Source: Acridotheres tristis (Eukaryota > Chordata > Aves > Passeriformes > Sturnidae). Taken from it: a stretch of 64,000 bases of DNA. Where the stretch lies: contig CM072885.1 in the NCBI GenBank assembly GCA_037013685.1, positions 29,395,876-29,459,875 on the forward strand, given 5' to 3'. Shown piece by piece: positions 49,068 to 61,200 of this stretch. The position numbers were made by a program, and so were the translations under genes. Numbering within the stretch: the first letter of the stretch is position 1; the number at the start of each line of letters is the position of its first letter. Below the pieces are notes generated by a model. The model was not told the DNA's origin and did not search any database. It was given only the letters and a program-made list of their open reading frames with translations.

Positions 49068-50337
49068 GAGTACTCAGAACAAACGAAATCTTGAAACTTT
49101 TTCCAGGCAGCCCACCACTGCCTGCAAAAACACTCGTGGAAAGGAAACAAAGATTTTCACCATTCACGTATGTAAGTCAAGGCTGGATTCCATCGAAGGA
49201 GGTGTTTTACAAAAGAGCAGAGGGTATACTTGCTTCTCTGACCTTGTTTTGCTAAGCAAAAGTTAATATATTTGAGCTATTGCCTGAAATAATTTAAAAT
49301 CTTATTTTTTTAACAACTTTCGTGAATGCAAGTAAATGACATCTGTTGTTGCAATTCTATCAGTTGATTTGTAATTTGGGGATGAAAGAATTATGTTTTC
49401 TCTCTTCTTCCCTTGTTGTCCATAAAAAGATAATGCAACTGTTTTTCAATGCATGTGTATCCCCTTCCCTTTTTGTTTTCAGCAAGGATAATCAGCCCAT
49501 ATAATTTGAACAAAATTATCATGTTGCAGTGAATGGTCTCTGTGATCTATATTTTCTGTAGAGATAAGCCGATTTGTTGATTATGATGTTCTGTATATCA
49601 TTTCATATTTTGAAATATGAATATTTAGACATGTTGTTATTATTGTTGCTACATTTCTGGCATATAATTTTTTAAAATTTCTTTCCCGTTACAGATTTAA
49701 AAAAATACAGTAGAATGTCAGAAATCACTGCATTTACTGAAAACAGTAATTTTTGTCCTTTAACACTGTAACGTTTTGTCTTTTAGCAGTCCCACCTAGT
49801 AATTCACACTGAATGCAGTCAGAAGGCTTTCAACAGCACCTGCTTCATAACAGTTGTGAAAACAGGCTTCTTCCCTTCATGTAGCAAGGAAAACATTTAC
49901 ATTATAAGAGTGTAGAAGATATATTCTTATCACTTACTCACCAATAATTTTATTATAGGGTTGTCAGTGTGGCTCTTGGTATTATAATTTCATATTAACG
50001 AAAACTAATTCTCATTGGTGCTTTGTGTGGAAAATTGCTGTTGCAAAGTGCTGTTTGCTGGACTGCTTGAGATGAATTCCCAACTCAGTCATGTTCCTGT
50101 CACCTCATTTAAGTGCCTGGGAGCGATACAAATGCACATGGCCAACTCTACAGCATCGCCAGACCATGCTCCGTTTATATTCATCAGGGAGAAATTGTTG
50201 GAAAGCATGCCAGAAGAATCAATGTGCTGTGTAGTTGGCACATTCATGGTGATTTATAATTGCTTCATAATAAAGAAAAGTGATAGAAGGAAGTTTGAAA
50301 ATTCTCATCATTATGGTGCATAATAATGTTATAAAGC

Positions 50338-50370
50338 TATTCTGTCATTATTCTGTCATTATTATGTCAT
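50338..50370. repeat. 11-bp tandem repeat, three units
   Basis: TATTCTGTCAT occurs twice in tandem, followed by a one-mismatch copy TATTATGTCAT. Confidence 0.85.
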
Positions 50371-52841
50371 TTTCATATTCTTCAAAAATACCTGTAAATA
50401 TCTCCCTACCAGTATATACAATAGTATCCAATTAGGCCTATACAAGATACCATAGGCACTGGTAACAATTCAGAGTTTTGGGGACATTTCCTGAAGCTCT
50501 CCTCCAGATTCTGCTCAGTAAGGCTTAACTTTCAAAATTTATGCTTATCTGCTACAAGGAATTAGCTAGCTTTCGGTATCTGTGTGGATGTGTCACCTGC
50601 TGTATTATGCAGGGTGCATTTCACAGTGATGATGTGTGAGGGGGCCCCTTTTATCAAAACTGCTCAAAGGCAGAGTGAAGACTAAGCCTCAGAGGAGTGC
50701 TGCTTTCTTGCTGTCCAGAAGTAATGAGCTTCTTTTGTGGAGAGCACAGGCTGCAATTTAAATTAAAATTTAAAAATAGAAATGTTGGAGTGGGAGAATT
50801 TGGCCAGAAGAAGGATACTACCCTTTGAGTAAAGATGGGAAAGTAATGTAGAGAAGTAGAAAGTCAAAAGTGAAAAACAAAAGCAGTACCTGAACCCTCA
50901 TAGGAGCTCAGGTTTTTGAAAATATATTAAATTTTCACACTGCTTAGTAATTTCCTCCTGCATAGAGAAATGTTGTCTCAATAATGCAGGTGCAGATTAT
51001 TCATCTCAGAAATACCAAGACCTAACACATGGACAGAAAAGAACTTCATGGTTATCTTATTTGTCATCATGAGTTCAGGCCACGTTGCTCCCAGTAGGTA
51101 GACCATATTAATATTAATCCATGATTTCCCTAAGAGGCAGTGGGTAACTGGACTGATTTCTAAGAGTGGCAGAGGAGTAGTGACCTGGAAATTTCTGTAA
51201 GTATTTTAAGTAAGTGGTTTTAAGTAGATTCCCTTACTGTCTCCAAGTCATAAGTTGTAAGGCACTGAAATACTGTCATTGAAGTAGGAGTGTTTAGGAT
51301 TTTTATTCTTTCCTCTGCAGAAAATGAAGTTACTTAATTGTGCCCTAAAGACAAAATGTAACATTTTCTTCTTTAGAGATGTATTTGCATCAGGGTATGT
51401 GTATTGTTGTCAGCTTTGCCAATTAATATTTCACCCTTGTAGTGGGAGAAGAACTGACACAGTAATAGGGGGAAATGCATGTGTATCTCTGGAGACTAAA
51501 TATAAAAGATGATGGTTGCTCTACATGGTTTCCTTAACATCCAGTATGGGAAGTTGTGTTCTCATGGAGGGCAGAAGAAACACAGCTCTTTTAGACCAAC
51601 TGCATGCTGTCAACAGAATGCACAGCTACCACATTTCAAGTATTCCAATACACTCATGCAGAGCAAAGTAGGATTAGCCTTATCTTTCTGATAAGAAATC
51701 CTTCTTTTTCCCAGAGCATATGAGAAGAGTTTGACCAGGCTTATAGGACTTAAAAAAGGAGCTTAATGTACATCTAGGAAGCTGTAGGCTATTATTCCTG
51801 ATTACTGATAACCATTGTGGAATACTATGTTAATGGTGTTTTGGTAATGTCTACTTTAAAGTCTGACTCTGAGCATTTTTGTGGAGTAGTTAATTAATAG
51901 CTGCAAAACATTTTGATTTCTGGGGACAGGAAGCATTATAGTAGTCTGTAGCATATTAGGTTCATTTCACGCCTTAGATTATTTTGAATGTTTTTATGAA
52001 GGACAGTAAGCATGTGTTGTACTTTAAGGAGCAAATACCTTTACAGGTAGATATTTATTAATGTACAATGTCTGCGTTTTCAAAGAGATCATAGCATTTT
52101 TGCTATGACTACTGCATTTTAATACAAGAACTCCCATACTGTAGCCTCCTGCCATCTACTTCGCTTGAAGAGAGATCTTTTCTTCCAAAAGATAGTTTAG
52201 AGCTTCAGAAAGTCTTTCTCTCTGCACTTGACCACACAGGAAAATAAATAGGAGACTAATGTCCTTTAGCATACATTAGACTGCAGGAATGTTGCCATAA
52301 TGAACCATATGAGTCTAGCTCTGAATCCTTTCAAAAGCCATGCTTGTAGCTGTGACAAGTGCTTTTCTGTGGTATTCGCACTGAGAGGCTCTCCAAAAAC
52401 TCACATTCTAAGCCAGTCCTTGAAGTTGAGCTATGTGCTGTAGTATCCAGAAAGGAGCCTTACTGATCAGTGAAGATTGGATGCCATCCGACCTTTCCAG
52501 GCTGACAGAGAAATGCTGATTTTGGCATATTCCTAACATTAATCTGCTGACACGACTAGAGTTTAGGCTTTGCTTTCTGTCAACTCTACTTCCTTCATTG
52601 AATAATAGCAGCATCTGGAAGTTTTTTTGGAGGTTTCTTTACGTTTTGCTTTTATTTAATTTCTACATGAATTCATGAATATAAGCCAGACTTAACTACA
52701 CTGTCCCTCTGCAACCTCTTTGCCTTTATTTCCCTCTCTCCGTCTCATGGGCCTTGCTCATGATCATGATGAGGTCGTGATGTGCATGTCAAGAGGTCCA
52801 AGGAGGCCTTTTACCCCTGAAGACTCCCTGCAAAGGTGAAT

Positions 52842-52891
52842 AATATTCAGGTATGATCTGACAACAAATATCCAGGTATGATCTGACAACA
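52842..52891. repeat. 25-bp tandem duplication
   Basis: Two adjacent 25-bp units that differ at one base (ttcag against tccag), each containing GGTATGATCTGACAACA. A recent local duplication. Confidence 0.9.
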
Positions 52892-55800
52892 TAAGACACA
52901 TTATTCAACTTATGACAGAATTTCAAGTTGACGTTTGATATTCAAAGCAGGGTTTCTTGAATGTTTCAAAAATCTTCTGAGATTGTCAGTAATCTTTACA
53001 TGAACAACATATATAAATATACTGTGTCTGTGAGCAATTTTAAGTTTCGCAGCTGAAGCACAAAGGCACTTCAGTTTTCTATCATTGTTTCCAATTTAAG
53101 AATTTCAGTAACAAAACCCTCTAATTTAGTCACCCACAAACCAGCAATCACTACATCAGTGAGGTTGCTAAGGCTAGAAGAGAAGTGAGCTAAATTTTAG
53201 AGAAAGCACAATGAGAGAAACCTAGAGTAAAAAGTAAGTGCCTAGTAAAAAGAAGTGTTACTTGAGTTTCTGAAATATGTAATATGAGAGATAAAGCACA
53301 TCAGGAATGGAAGGAGCTACATCAAACATACAGTGACAAATTTATTAGAGATTACTTAAAGCATTTAGGAGCACAGTGCATTACAGCTGCATCAAGACCT
53401 TCCTAAGAACCTAAAATCAAAAGGGGTCATACAAAAACATAATTATATATGAGTTTAATAGGAATTAAGAAAGTTCAGAGGGTATGGTGTTAACATTATT
53501 TTGGAACATAAATGTATGTTCCTTGTATAAAATTATGCAAGGTAAAATAAGTACATGAGAAGCAAAGGAAAGGCAAAGTTAAAGTTCATAACCTAACAGG
53601 CAATTCAGAGAGTCCTGAAGTGTTCACTGTCTTCATATAAAAAGATTCATTTCCAATCAATACTTAACTACATTAAATTTAATGTGAAAATAGGAGCATG
53701 TCCAAGTTAAAAAATGTCTGGTTAAGTTAAGTATAATTGAACCTATCAAGTCCTGATGACATTCCATTTCACTCCTTTTAAAAAATATGAAAAAATCTCT
53801 GAAATGTGCTGTTATCTTTGAAAACTCACAGAAGATGGGCAGATCCCATGCAAGAAAAGCAAATACAATGCCTATCTTTAGAATAAAAATCCAGCCACAA
53901 ACAGGGAATTATAGATTATTCAGTGCAACACCAGTTCCTGGAATTATTCTGGAATAGATGGTTAGGTAACCAATTTAGAAGTGCCTGGAGAATATTAAAA
54001 TAAAAACAGCTGACAGATTTGACAAGAACGAACTGTATTGACCGTGCTCACTGCTGACAAGTTAACTGGCTTTGTCTGAATAATGACAGCCTTTTGGCCA
54101 AAGGACAATGAAACAATGGGGGAGACTATTGACTGATGCTGCTGTAGCTTTTTCTTTTCTTCTTTTGCTAGACGATTTTTAAAAACAAGTTAGACATACA
54201 ACTTCTATGAAAGTTATCATCATCTTTGGTCTTTCTTCAGTGTAGGGCATTGTACTAGAAGAGCTGTAAGATCTTTTCCAGGCCTGCAGTATTACATAGG
54301 CAGTGTCTGTTTAGGTTTCCTTTGTCCCATGACTTGCATTATGTGTTTTCTGCCCTGAATGCAGGCTACTGAAGATTGTCTGGGATTACATATAAATTAT
54401 TTTATTCAAATTGATCTGAAATTGAAATTGTTCATGTGTGCTTCATTTTCCTTTGGAAACTTTAGCAGAAAACAAGCAGTAATTTTCCCCAGAAGTTTGT
54501 TTTGATTTTGCTTCTTAAGTTTACACAAATGGTACTTATGAAATCTGCTCTTTCTCAACAGTTCTTCTGATATAAATGTAATTACACAGGATGACTGACT
54601 GATTTGTTGGGGGACAAACTGTGGCCACTCCACTGCAGAAGTGAATGTAATTTTTTCCTGAAACTGCCTTGCACTAAACATGAGCATGTTGGGAATAACT
54701 TGTGCCTTGCTGCTGCTTTCAAAGCAGCTCCACAAACAGTGTCATTTGGGTACACTTTTCAAATATTTCCAGGTCACTGGACCACAATATTGCCTTAGCT
54801 GTAAATGCTGATCATTCAAGATGAGTCTGTCTCTGTTTCACAATTTCTGTCAGTGCAGGCAGGTTTAACTTGGCCTTGGAGTACAAAGATACATTCTTGG
54901 GAGCTTGTAGGCTAAAGTTGGCTTTGCAGTAAACACAGTCCAGCATGAAAGAGAGATATAGTCAGTGGGATTGCAGGCAGAATCTTCTGTGACTCTGCAA
55001 GAGGAAACTGTACAGTCTAGGTTGGATTTTGGAAAATGAGAGAGGTCTGTTTCCCCTCTCCAAATGTGGGCCTGTCACTATAGAGTGCCCCAAAAAGGAA
55101 ATAAATAACTACTCCCCACTCCCCTGAATTTCTGAGTGTGTAACAAGTTTTGAAAGACAATGTTGTCTTTTCAAAGGTAGGATTGCCTTCACTGTGTACT
55201 ATATATCTCATTTGACTGTCAATTATTTAATGGTGTAACAGGCAATATTTCAGCTAGTAAAATACTTCATCCCCAGATGGTAGGCAATCCTTACACATTT
55301 CCACTAGCACATCCTCTCAAAGGAAACATTAATCTGCTGAGGGAGCAAGGCAGAATCACTCCACTAGAGCATCTCTTTACTACTTTTGCTGCCTGGTCTT
55401 TTTTTATGATACAAACTTTTTAGGGAAAAAATGGAAGATACTAAAATATCATTAATAGGGGAATATATAAGTATGCAGACCTATTTTTCTGATTGTACTT
55501 TAACAAAACCAGAATTAGAGTCTGAACATGCTTGTGACGTTGAACACATCTTTAATAACTGTTGTTTTATTAAAAGAATGAGATTTTATTAAAATCTAAT
55601 TGGCACATTTCTTTTTAAAGTGGGACGTCTTAAAGAATACAAGGTATATGTTAGCCTCATACAGATTTAGGCTAGATTGTGCTCTTTCAGATGTTTGCAT
55701 CAGAGCATCAGAATAAACTATTAAACTTAATAAAATTACAATGAACTAGATTGAGAGCAGAATTAGGGCCCTTAATATAGTCAGTAACCTCTTGAGATCC

Positions 55801-56217
55801 CAACAGCAAAGCAACAGCAAGGTGCAACTTTGCACGACTTGTAACATCCTTCTTAATTTTTAGCCCAAGTATGAAATCTGATTGAGAAGTTTTGGATTTC
55901 CCACACTACTTTTTTTCTATTAAACTGCAGTATTCCGGGCACATTCAGCCATCAGAAGCATGAGATTGTGCTCCTAAATCATTTGTTTGATGTACTTGAT
56001 GGAATAAAAACAAATAAATAAGTTTTAACAGTGTTGAGCTGTTATTTCTTTTTATGTAACACGATGTTTCCCATCCTTTTAGGTTATGGACACTTGGCAC
56101 TTGTGAGACTCTCAGATACCTTTGCAGGGAGCTGTGTGGGAGAACTGTAGATGATAAAGTCACCTATGGAGAGCACAAAATGGTGCCAATTAAGTGAACA
56201 GTACTTTGGTCTAGGCT

Positions 56218-56878
56218 TCTATCCTGGGGTGACTTTGTCATGTTGAATTGTATCCCCATTTGTCTGTTTAGCCCAGAAATAAGTTTTGTACCTTTAAGGC
56301 TGGATTTGAGAGTGAAGTGGGGGGAGGAGAAGCAGTGGAATGTCTGAGGGTTGTTTCCAAAACACAGAGACAGGAGTTCCATCGTCTCATCTCCTGGACT
56401 GTGTCACCGTGGTGGACAGCAGAGAGAGCTCTCCTTGCCTTTTTGTTGGTTTCTGACTAACTGAAGCAGAGAAGTTCCCCGGAAAGTTTTTTCCTTTTTT
56501 CCTGGAATTATTTGAACCTGCTCTGGACAGGGGACCCGGGGGAGCACCAGGAGTTTGCACCTGTGGCCACCAGGGCCTGGCCTGGGCAGCGCCATTTTCC
56601 AGTGCCAGGGAGACTGAGAACAGACTGAGCTGAGCTACCACCCACAGGAGAGAGCCTTTCTGAATTTGTCATCTCTTCAGAGCACTGAGAGGTTTTGTTG
56701 TTTGGTATCATTCATTTTTTGTTCCAGGCAGTGCTGTGCCTGTTGAATAAACAGGATTTTTCCACTTCTCTCTGAGGAAATTTTCTTCCCAAACCGTTTG
56801 GGGGAGGGGCCGCTCAGGTTTGCTTCCTGGGGGGGGCCCTTTGGAAGTTTTCTCCCAAATTTGCCCTAAACCAGGACA
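56218..56878 (+). mobile_element. Retroviral LTR, probably solo
   Basis: The sequence from about ATCCTGGGGTGACTTTG (56221) to CCTAAACCAGGACA (56878) matches my recognition of an ERV LTR common in songbird genomes. The poly(A) signal is AATAAA at 56746-56751 (in TGTTGAATAAACAGG), and the right end is CA. The left end seems to have lost its TG. CTTCT occurs just outside both ends, a possible but unproven target duplication. No retroviral genes flank it, so a solo LTR is likely. Confidence 0.65.
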
Positions 56879-57352
56879 TCTTCTCTTTTGACTCATACTG
56901 GAACTAACTCTGTATTTTAAGCAAGGAATGAGCTTTTATACTGAGAGAATACTGTATCTTGAGATTATCTGTGTGTCTTCATGCAAAGTTACTGAGTTCA
57001 TTGATGCCTTGACATTTCACAGATAAAATGGGACTCTGCCTCAGTGTTTTCTGTGTGTGGCTGCTGCTGTATATCTTCTTACCCCAGGTGTTAAAACACA
57101 GATGTGGAAAACTGCTTCCTGGTGTCAAGTATGTGAGATGTTACATAGTGATTTGTGTCATTATGAAAATACATCATGGGATCAATATAAACAAGAATAC
57201 TGAATCCAAAGTAAAGCATTGAAATGAGACACAGGAAAATCTAATGATTTCATTGTATTTGTTTAAATCTCTTTGCTGTAAATTGTTGGCCTTTTTGTTT
57301 TTATGTATTTTCTATTTTGTCACTATAATTATGAGTTGTATCCACTTTTTAT
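56879..57352. other. Spacer between two LTRs
   Basis: About 470 bases of AT-rich DNA. The 64-codon open frame at 57028-57222 begins with a hydrophobic, signal-like run but matches nothing I recognise. Confidence 0.5.
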
Positions 57353-57695
57353 GTACAAGGAAGCACGGGCTTGTGTGGGCATGAACAGACTTGTCATTAC
57401 TGTTACCTGCTTGCTAAGAGTGTAACCTGACAACATGTTCGAGCCTTGTCCAGACCTGGTGGGGGCTTGTAGCCACTGCTACCTGAATGGTAGCTAACAT
57501 GTTCGGGCTTGCTTGGGCTTGTACCCCAGCACCAGAAACTGTCTATAAAAGGGGCAGTGACCAGGGGTAGGACGGATGTGTTGGTGGAGCGCAGACTCCC
57601 CGTGTCCCCAGCACTGCTTGCTCGTTCCTTATCAATGAATTCATAAATTGCCTTATTGATTGACCTACCCGATTGTGGTGAGTGAATTTATAACA
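57353..57695 (+). mobile_element. Retroviral LTR related to family A ends
   Basis: A plus-strand LTR with TATAAAA at 57544-57550 in a GTCTATAAAAGGGG context, a CATAAAT poly(A)-like variant near 57645 and the end GTGAATTTATAACA. The last bases (ATTTATAACA) and the CCCCAGC...CTGCTTGCTC block are shared with the minus-strand LTRs at 23960 and 24941, although the bodies differ. The left end (TGTACAAGG) is a guess, and I found no matching target duplication. Confidence 0.6.
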
Positions 57696-57950
57696 GGTAG
57701 ATGTGTGGGAGGTTTGGCTCTAGATAAACTTTCAATTTTCTGTGCATTTTGTAAAGAATTTTTTTTTTTTAATAATCAGTTTTAGCAATTTCTTTTGAGA
57801 ATATGATGTCATTGCAGAAAAGGGCAACTGTTTCCTCAGGTTAATCATGATGCCAGTCTTGGATCCCATTTGCATCAGAAAAGTCAAATCAATTCATTTC
57901 AGATCATTCAGATTTAACTGAGATCAGACCCAGCCCTTCATAAATAATCC

Positions 57951-58281
57951 TGATTGCGGCCTTCCAGTACCCAAAGGGAGCTTGTGAGGAGGATGGAGAG
58001 AGACCTTCCACAAGAGCATAGAGTGACAGGACAAAGGGGAATGGCTTCAAACGGAGAGTAGGTTTGGATTAGATATTAGGGAGAAATTCATTACTGTGAG
58101 GATGGTTAGACACTGGAACAGGTTGTCCAGAGAAGCTGGAAATGTTCAAGGCCAGGCTGGGTGAGACTCTGAACTACCTGATCCAGTAAAGGTGTTACTG
58201 CCTATGACAGGGGGGTTGGAACTAGATAATCTTTAAGGCCCTTTCTAACTCAGGCCATTCAATGATTTTATGATTATATGA
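57951..58281 (+). mobile_element. CR1 LINE 3' end
   Basis: Starts TGATTGCGGCCTTCCAGTAC and passes through blocks typical of CR1 3' ends ('gattagatattagggagaaa', 'cactggaacaggttg', 'gttggaactagataatcttt'). It ends with ATGATTTTATGATTATATGA, the family's short terminal repeats. Compared with the usual tail it lacks a short piece after CAGAGAAGCTGG. It is heavily 5'-truncated, as most CR1 copies are. Confidence 0.9.
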
Positions 58282-61200
58282 CAATACATGTTGCTGAGGC
58301 TGAAAGTCACCTACATTTATGTATATTGGATGCATCTTTCAGACAGAGAACTCGTACTGTCAGAGATGTTTTGCTTCACTGAGCAGTATTTCACAAAATA
58401 TTCCAACTGCCTCTTGTATTTCACAAATGTAATTTCCATTTTATTATCTTTTCTCCTACACATTATTCTAACAGAGTTATACAAGGAGGAAAATCTCATC
58501 ACAATGAAAAAACTACTTGTGATCAATAGAATGTGTGCACTGATTAAAGTCCCGGTGGAGTCAACTCCATGTCATTTCTCTGAACACTAGATTTTGCCTG
58601 TATATCTCTGCCTATATAGCCAAGATGTGTAAAATTTAATGTTAGCTGACAACGTGTTATTAGTTACACATCTGAAGAGTCTCAAGTGGATAGGCTCTTC
58701 CTTCCCAAGTCAATTGTGACTGAGGCTTGCTAATTGACTCAAATCTTCCTGGTGTGTATACTAGCATATTAAGGAGGAAATGGTGGCTAGAGCTAGGGCT
58801 TTTGAGTCATATCATGCCAAAACAATTTTCATTAAAGCCACCTGCTATCACTATATTTCCTTAAGCCCAAATCCTTATATAATAATAAGTGTATTTCAGA
58901 GGCAGGCCCAGCTCTCTGCTCTGCTCAGTGGCTGACAGAGCTTTTTCTGTGAGCTGGAAGGGGTGATTGCCAGCTTCCTGTGCAAGAAACAGGGCAGCCC
59001 ACAGCTCTTCTATGCCCGGAAGGAGATGGGGCACATCACTCTCCCACCAGCTGTCAGACAGACACAGAGGAGGGACTTGAAGGAGAGAGAGAAATAGGCT
59101 GGGGGAAAGAGGTAGGAATGTGAAAAGGGATGAGAACAGAAAAGGTAATTGGAGAGGGCCTTGCTCAGGTGTGAGCTAAGCCATCTCCAGGGCACAGAAA
59201 ACTCCAGGGACACTGGTTGAGGTGCTTGAAAAAGCCTGCTGGAGCATGGGTGTTGTTTTGCTGCACCAGCTCCAAAAGGAGCCAGTCTTGTGTTGTTTGG
59301 ATGCACTGTGCAAGGATTTATATAGTTGTTATCATCTATTTTGATTTAGGATCATTTTACTGTGACAATTTGAAAATGTATAACACTACATAGCAGGAAA
59401 TACATATTTCATGCTACATTTAAGCATACAGCAAATTGAAATGAAAATAAATAAAACGAAAAATCTGTATTTCTGCATAGCCAGCATAAAACATTTTGGT
59501 ACGATCATAGCAGTTTTATTGTTGCAGTTTTTTCCTGTTGCAATTTATTCACCTTTTGATACATTCTTGGTAAAGATATGTTCTTTGAAGTATTTCCAAA
59601 AGAGAACTATTCTCTAGGAAAACCTTCACTCACCTTTATTAAAGTTAGTCACTGGTAACCACCATCAAACCATTATGGCTAAAATAAAACACATTCTCAG
59701 AGGAGTAAATGTGAAGCTGTGAGGGATATGGAATAAAATTAAATGTTTAATGATGATGATTTCATCTCTAACTCTTCAGGGACAAAAAAAGCTGAGTAAA
59801 GGACCCACATGTGGGAAGAAGTGGAGGGAAGGTGAATAAATAAACCAGAAGAAAAAATGTAGGGCAATTACTTTAGAAAGCAAGTCTTTTAACTGCCATA
59901 TTGAATTATGTGAATATTTTTCTTTCTTAGAATCAGAAGACTTTAGTAAATAAAATAAAAACAGGACATAAAGAGAAAACATTCACAGGAGCACTTGTGT
60001 AGTATAGAACATAAATGGCAGCAGGTGCCCACAGTTTTATATACAACTTCAAGTATAACACAGTTTAGTTTTAAGGACTGATGCTGGCTATATATTTCCA
60101 TGGGAATGCTTCTATCAGTGACACTGGAGTACTTGAGACCTCCTTAAAAATATAAGGGGTTAAAATATTCCAAGTTTTTCCTCTGACCACGAGCTAATAT
60201 TATATTCCATTCCAGAAAAAATAAAAAATTCCTGGCAAGACCTGGTATTTTGAGCATAAGCAACAGCAATTGGCAAGTAACTTCTGGCCTGGAGCTGAAG
60301 AGCCACAAGGTTACATCTGTCTGTACACAGGTGTTCCCCCACATTGTCCTTGCATCTTTACTGTGACAATCCAGAACAAAATGCACCAAATCAGTCGCTG
60401 TATCCTCTCTTTAAAAGCACTTGATGTTTTCCTAAAATTCTGAGGACATTTGAGAAACTGAGCAATTTTTCTGTATATCCTTTGTCTTACTTTCTCTGTT
60501 GCAGACAAACTTTCAGCAAATTATACACTCAGTCCATGAAGATGCAGACTGACTGAGATTTCAGAACGGGCTGAGTTACAAGTGTGTAAACCTAGAGTGA
60601 CAGCTGTACAGTCAGTGATGTTCCTTTAGATTCAGGCTGGTTCAGCTGATATCAGCTTCCATCCAGAATTTATTGTGCACAGAAAATGCAGGTCTCCTTC
60701 CAAAGACCTGCCACTGCACATATGAGGGATGTGTGAGCGTGAGGCAGAATTCCTGCAGGATTCCTCTCTGCATCACAGATTGTCAGGCATTCAAACAGTT
60801 AATTTATGACTACTTTCCCTGGCTACACTGTGATTCCATAAATGGAGAACATATGGTTTACAAAATACTGTCTCCTCTGAGCCACATCCCTGTCATTTCA
60901 GTTAAGGTCAAATTTTACAGATTAAATATTATGCTTCTACAAAGTGTCTGCCTTATGTGTCTTGAGATCTGGTATTTAAAAATAAATTCGCTTATCTTAA
61001 TTCCTCAAAACATTTATCCTTTCAAAGAATGTAGGCCATATGCACAGGACGGAGAACCATGTTTTGGGATGTGGTTCTTTAGAAAGGATTTGAGGTTCAT
61101 GGGAGAAAATCAATCATACTGAGGCATGAGAGATTGGGCATTGTCCAAAGCACTGTGCTGTCATAATCCTTACAATTTCAAGTGAGAATCCCAAGTAGGA

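Larger units (their letters stand above)
44466..56217. other. Intergenic DNA downstream of AMIGO2
   Basis: No exon of the expected next gene (PCED1B in other vertebrates) was recognised. The longest open frame, 45548-46087 on the plus strand (179 codons, from an ATG), has no recognisable domain, and I do not call it a gene. Simple repeats are listed separately. Two stretches near 48.9 kb and 50.2 kb look like possible conserved non-coding elements. Confidence 0.5.

Noticed and set aside
60673..61122. 149-codon plus-strand frame
   Set aside because: Composition and sequence look non-coding; no splice context or similarity recognised.
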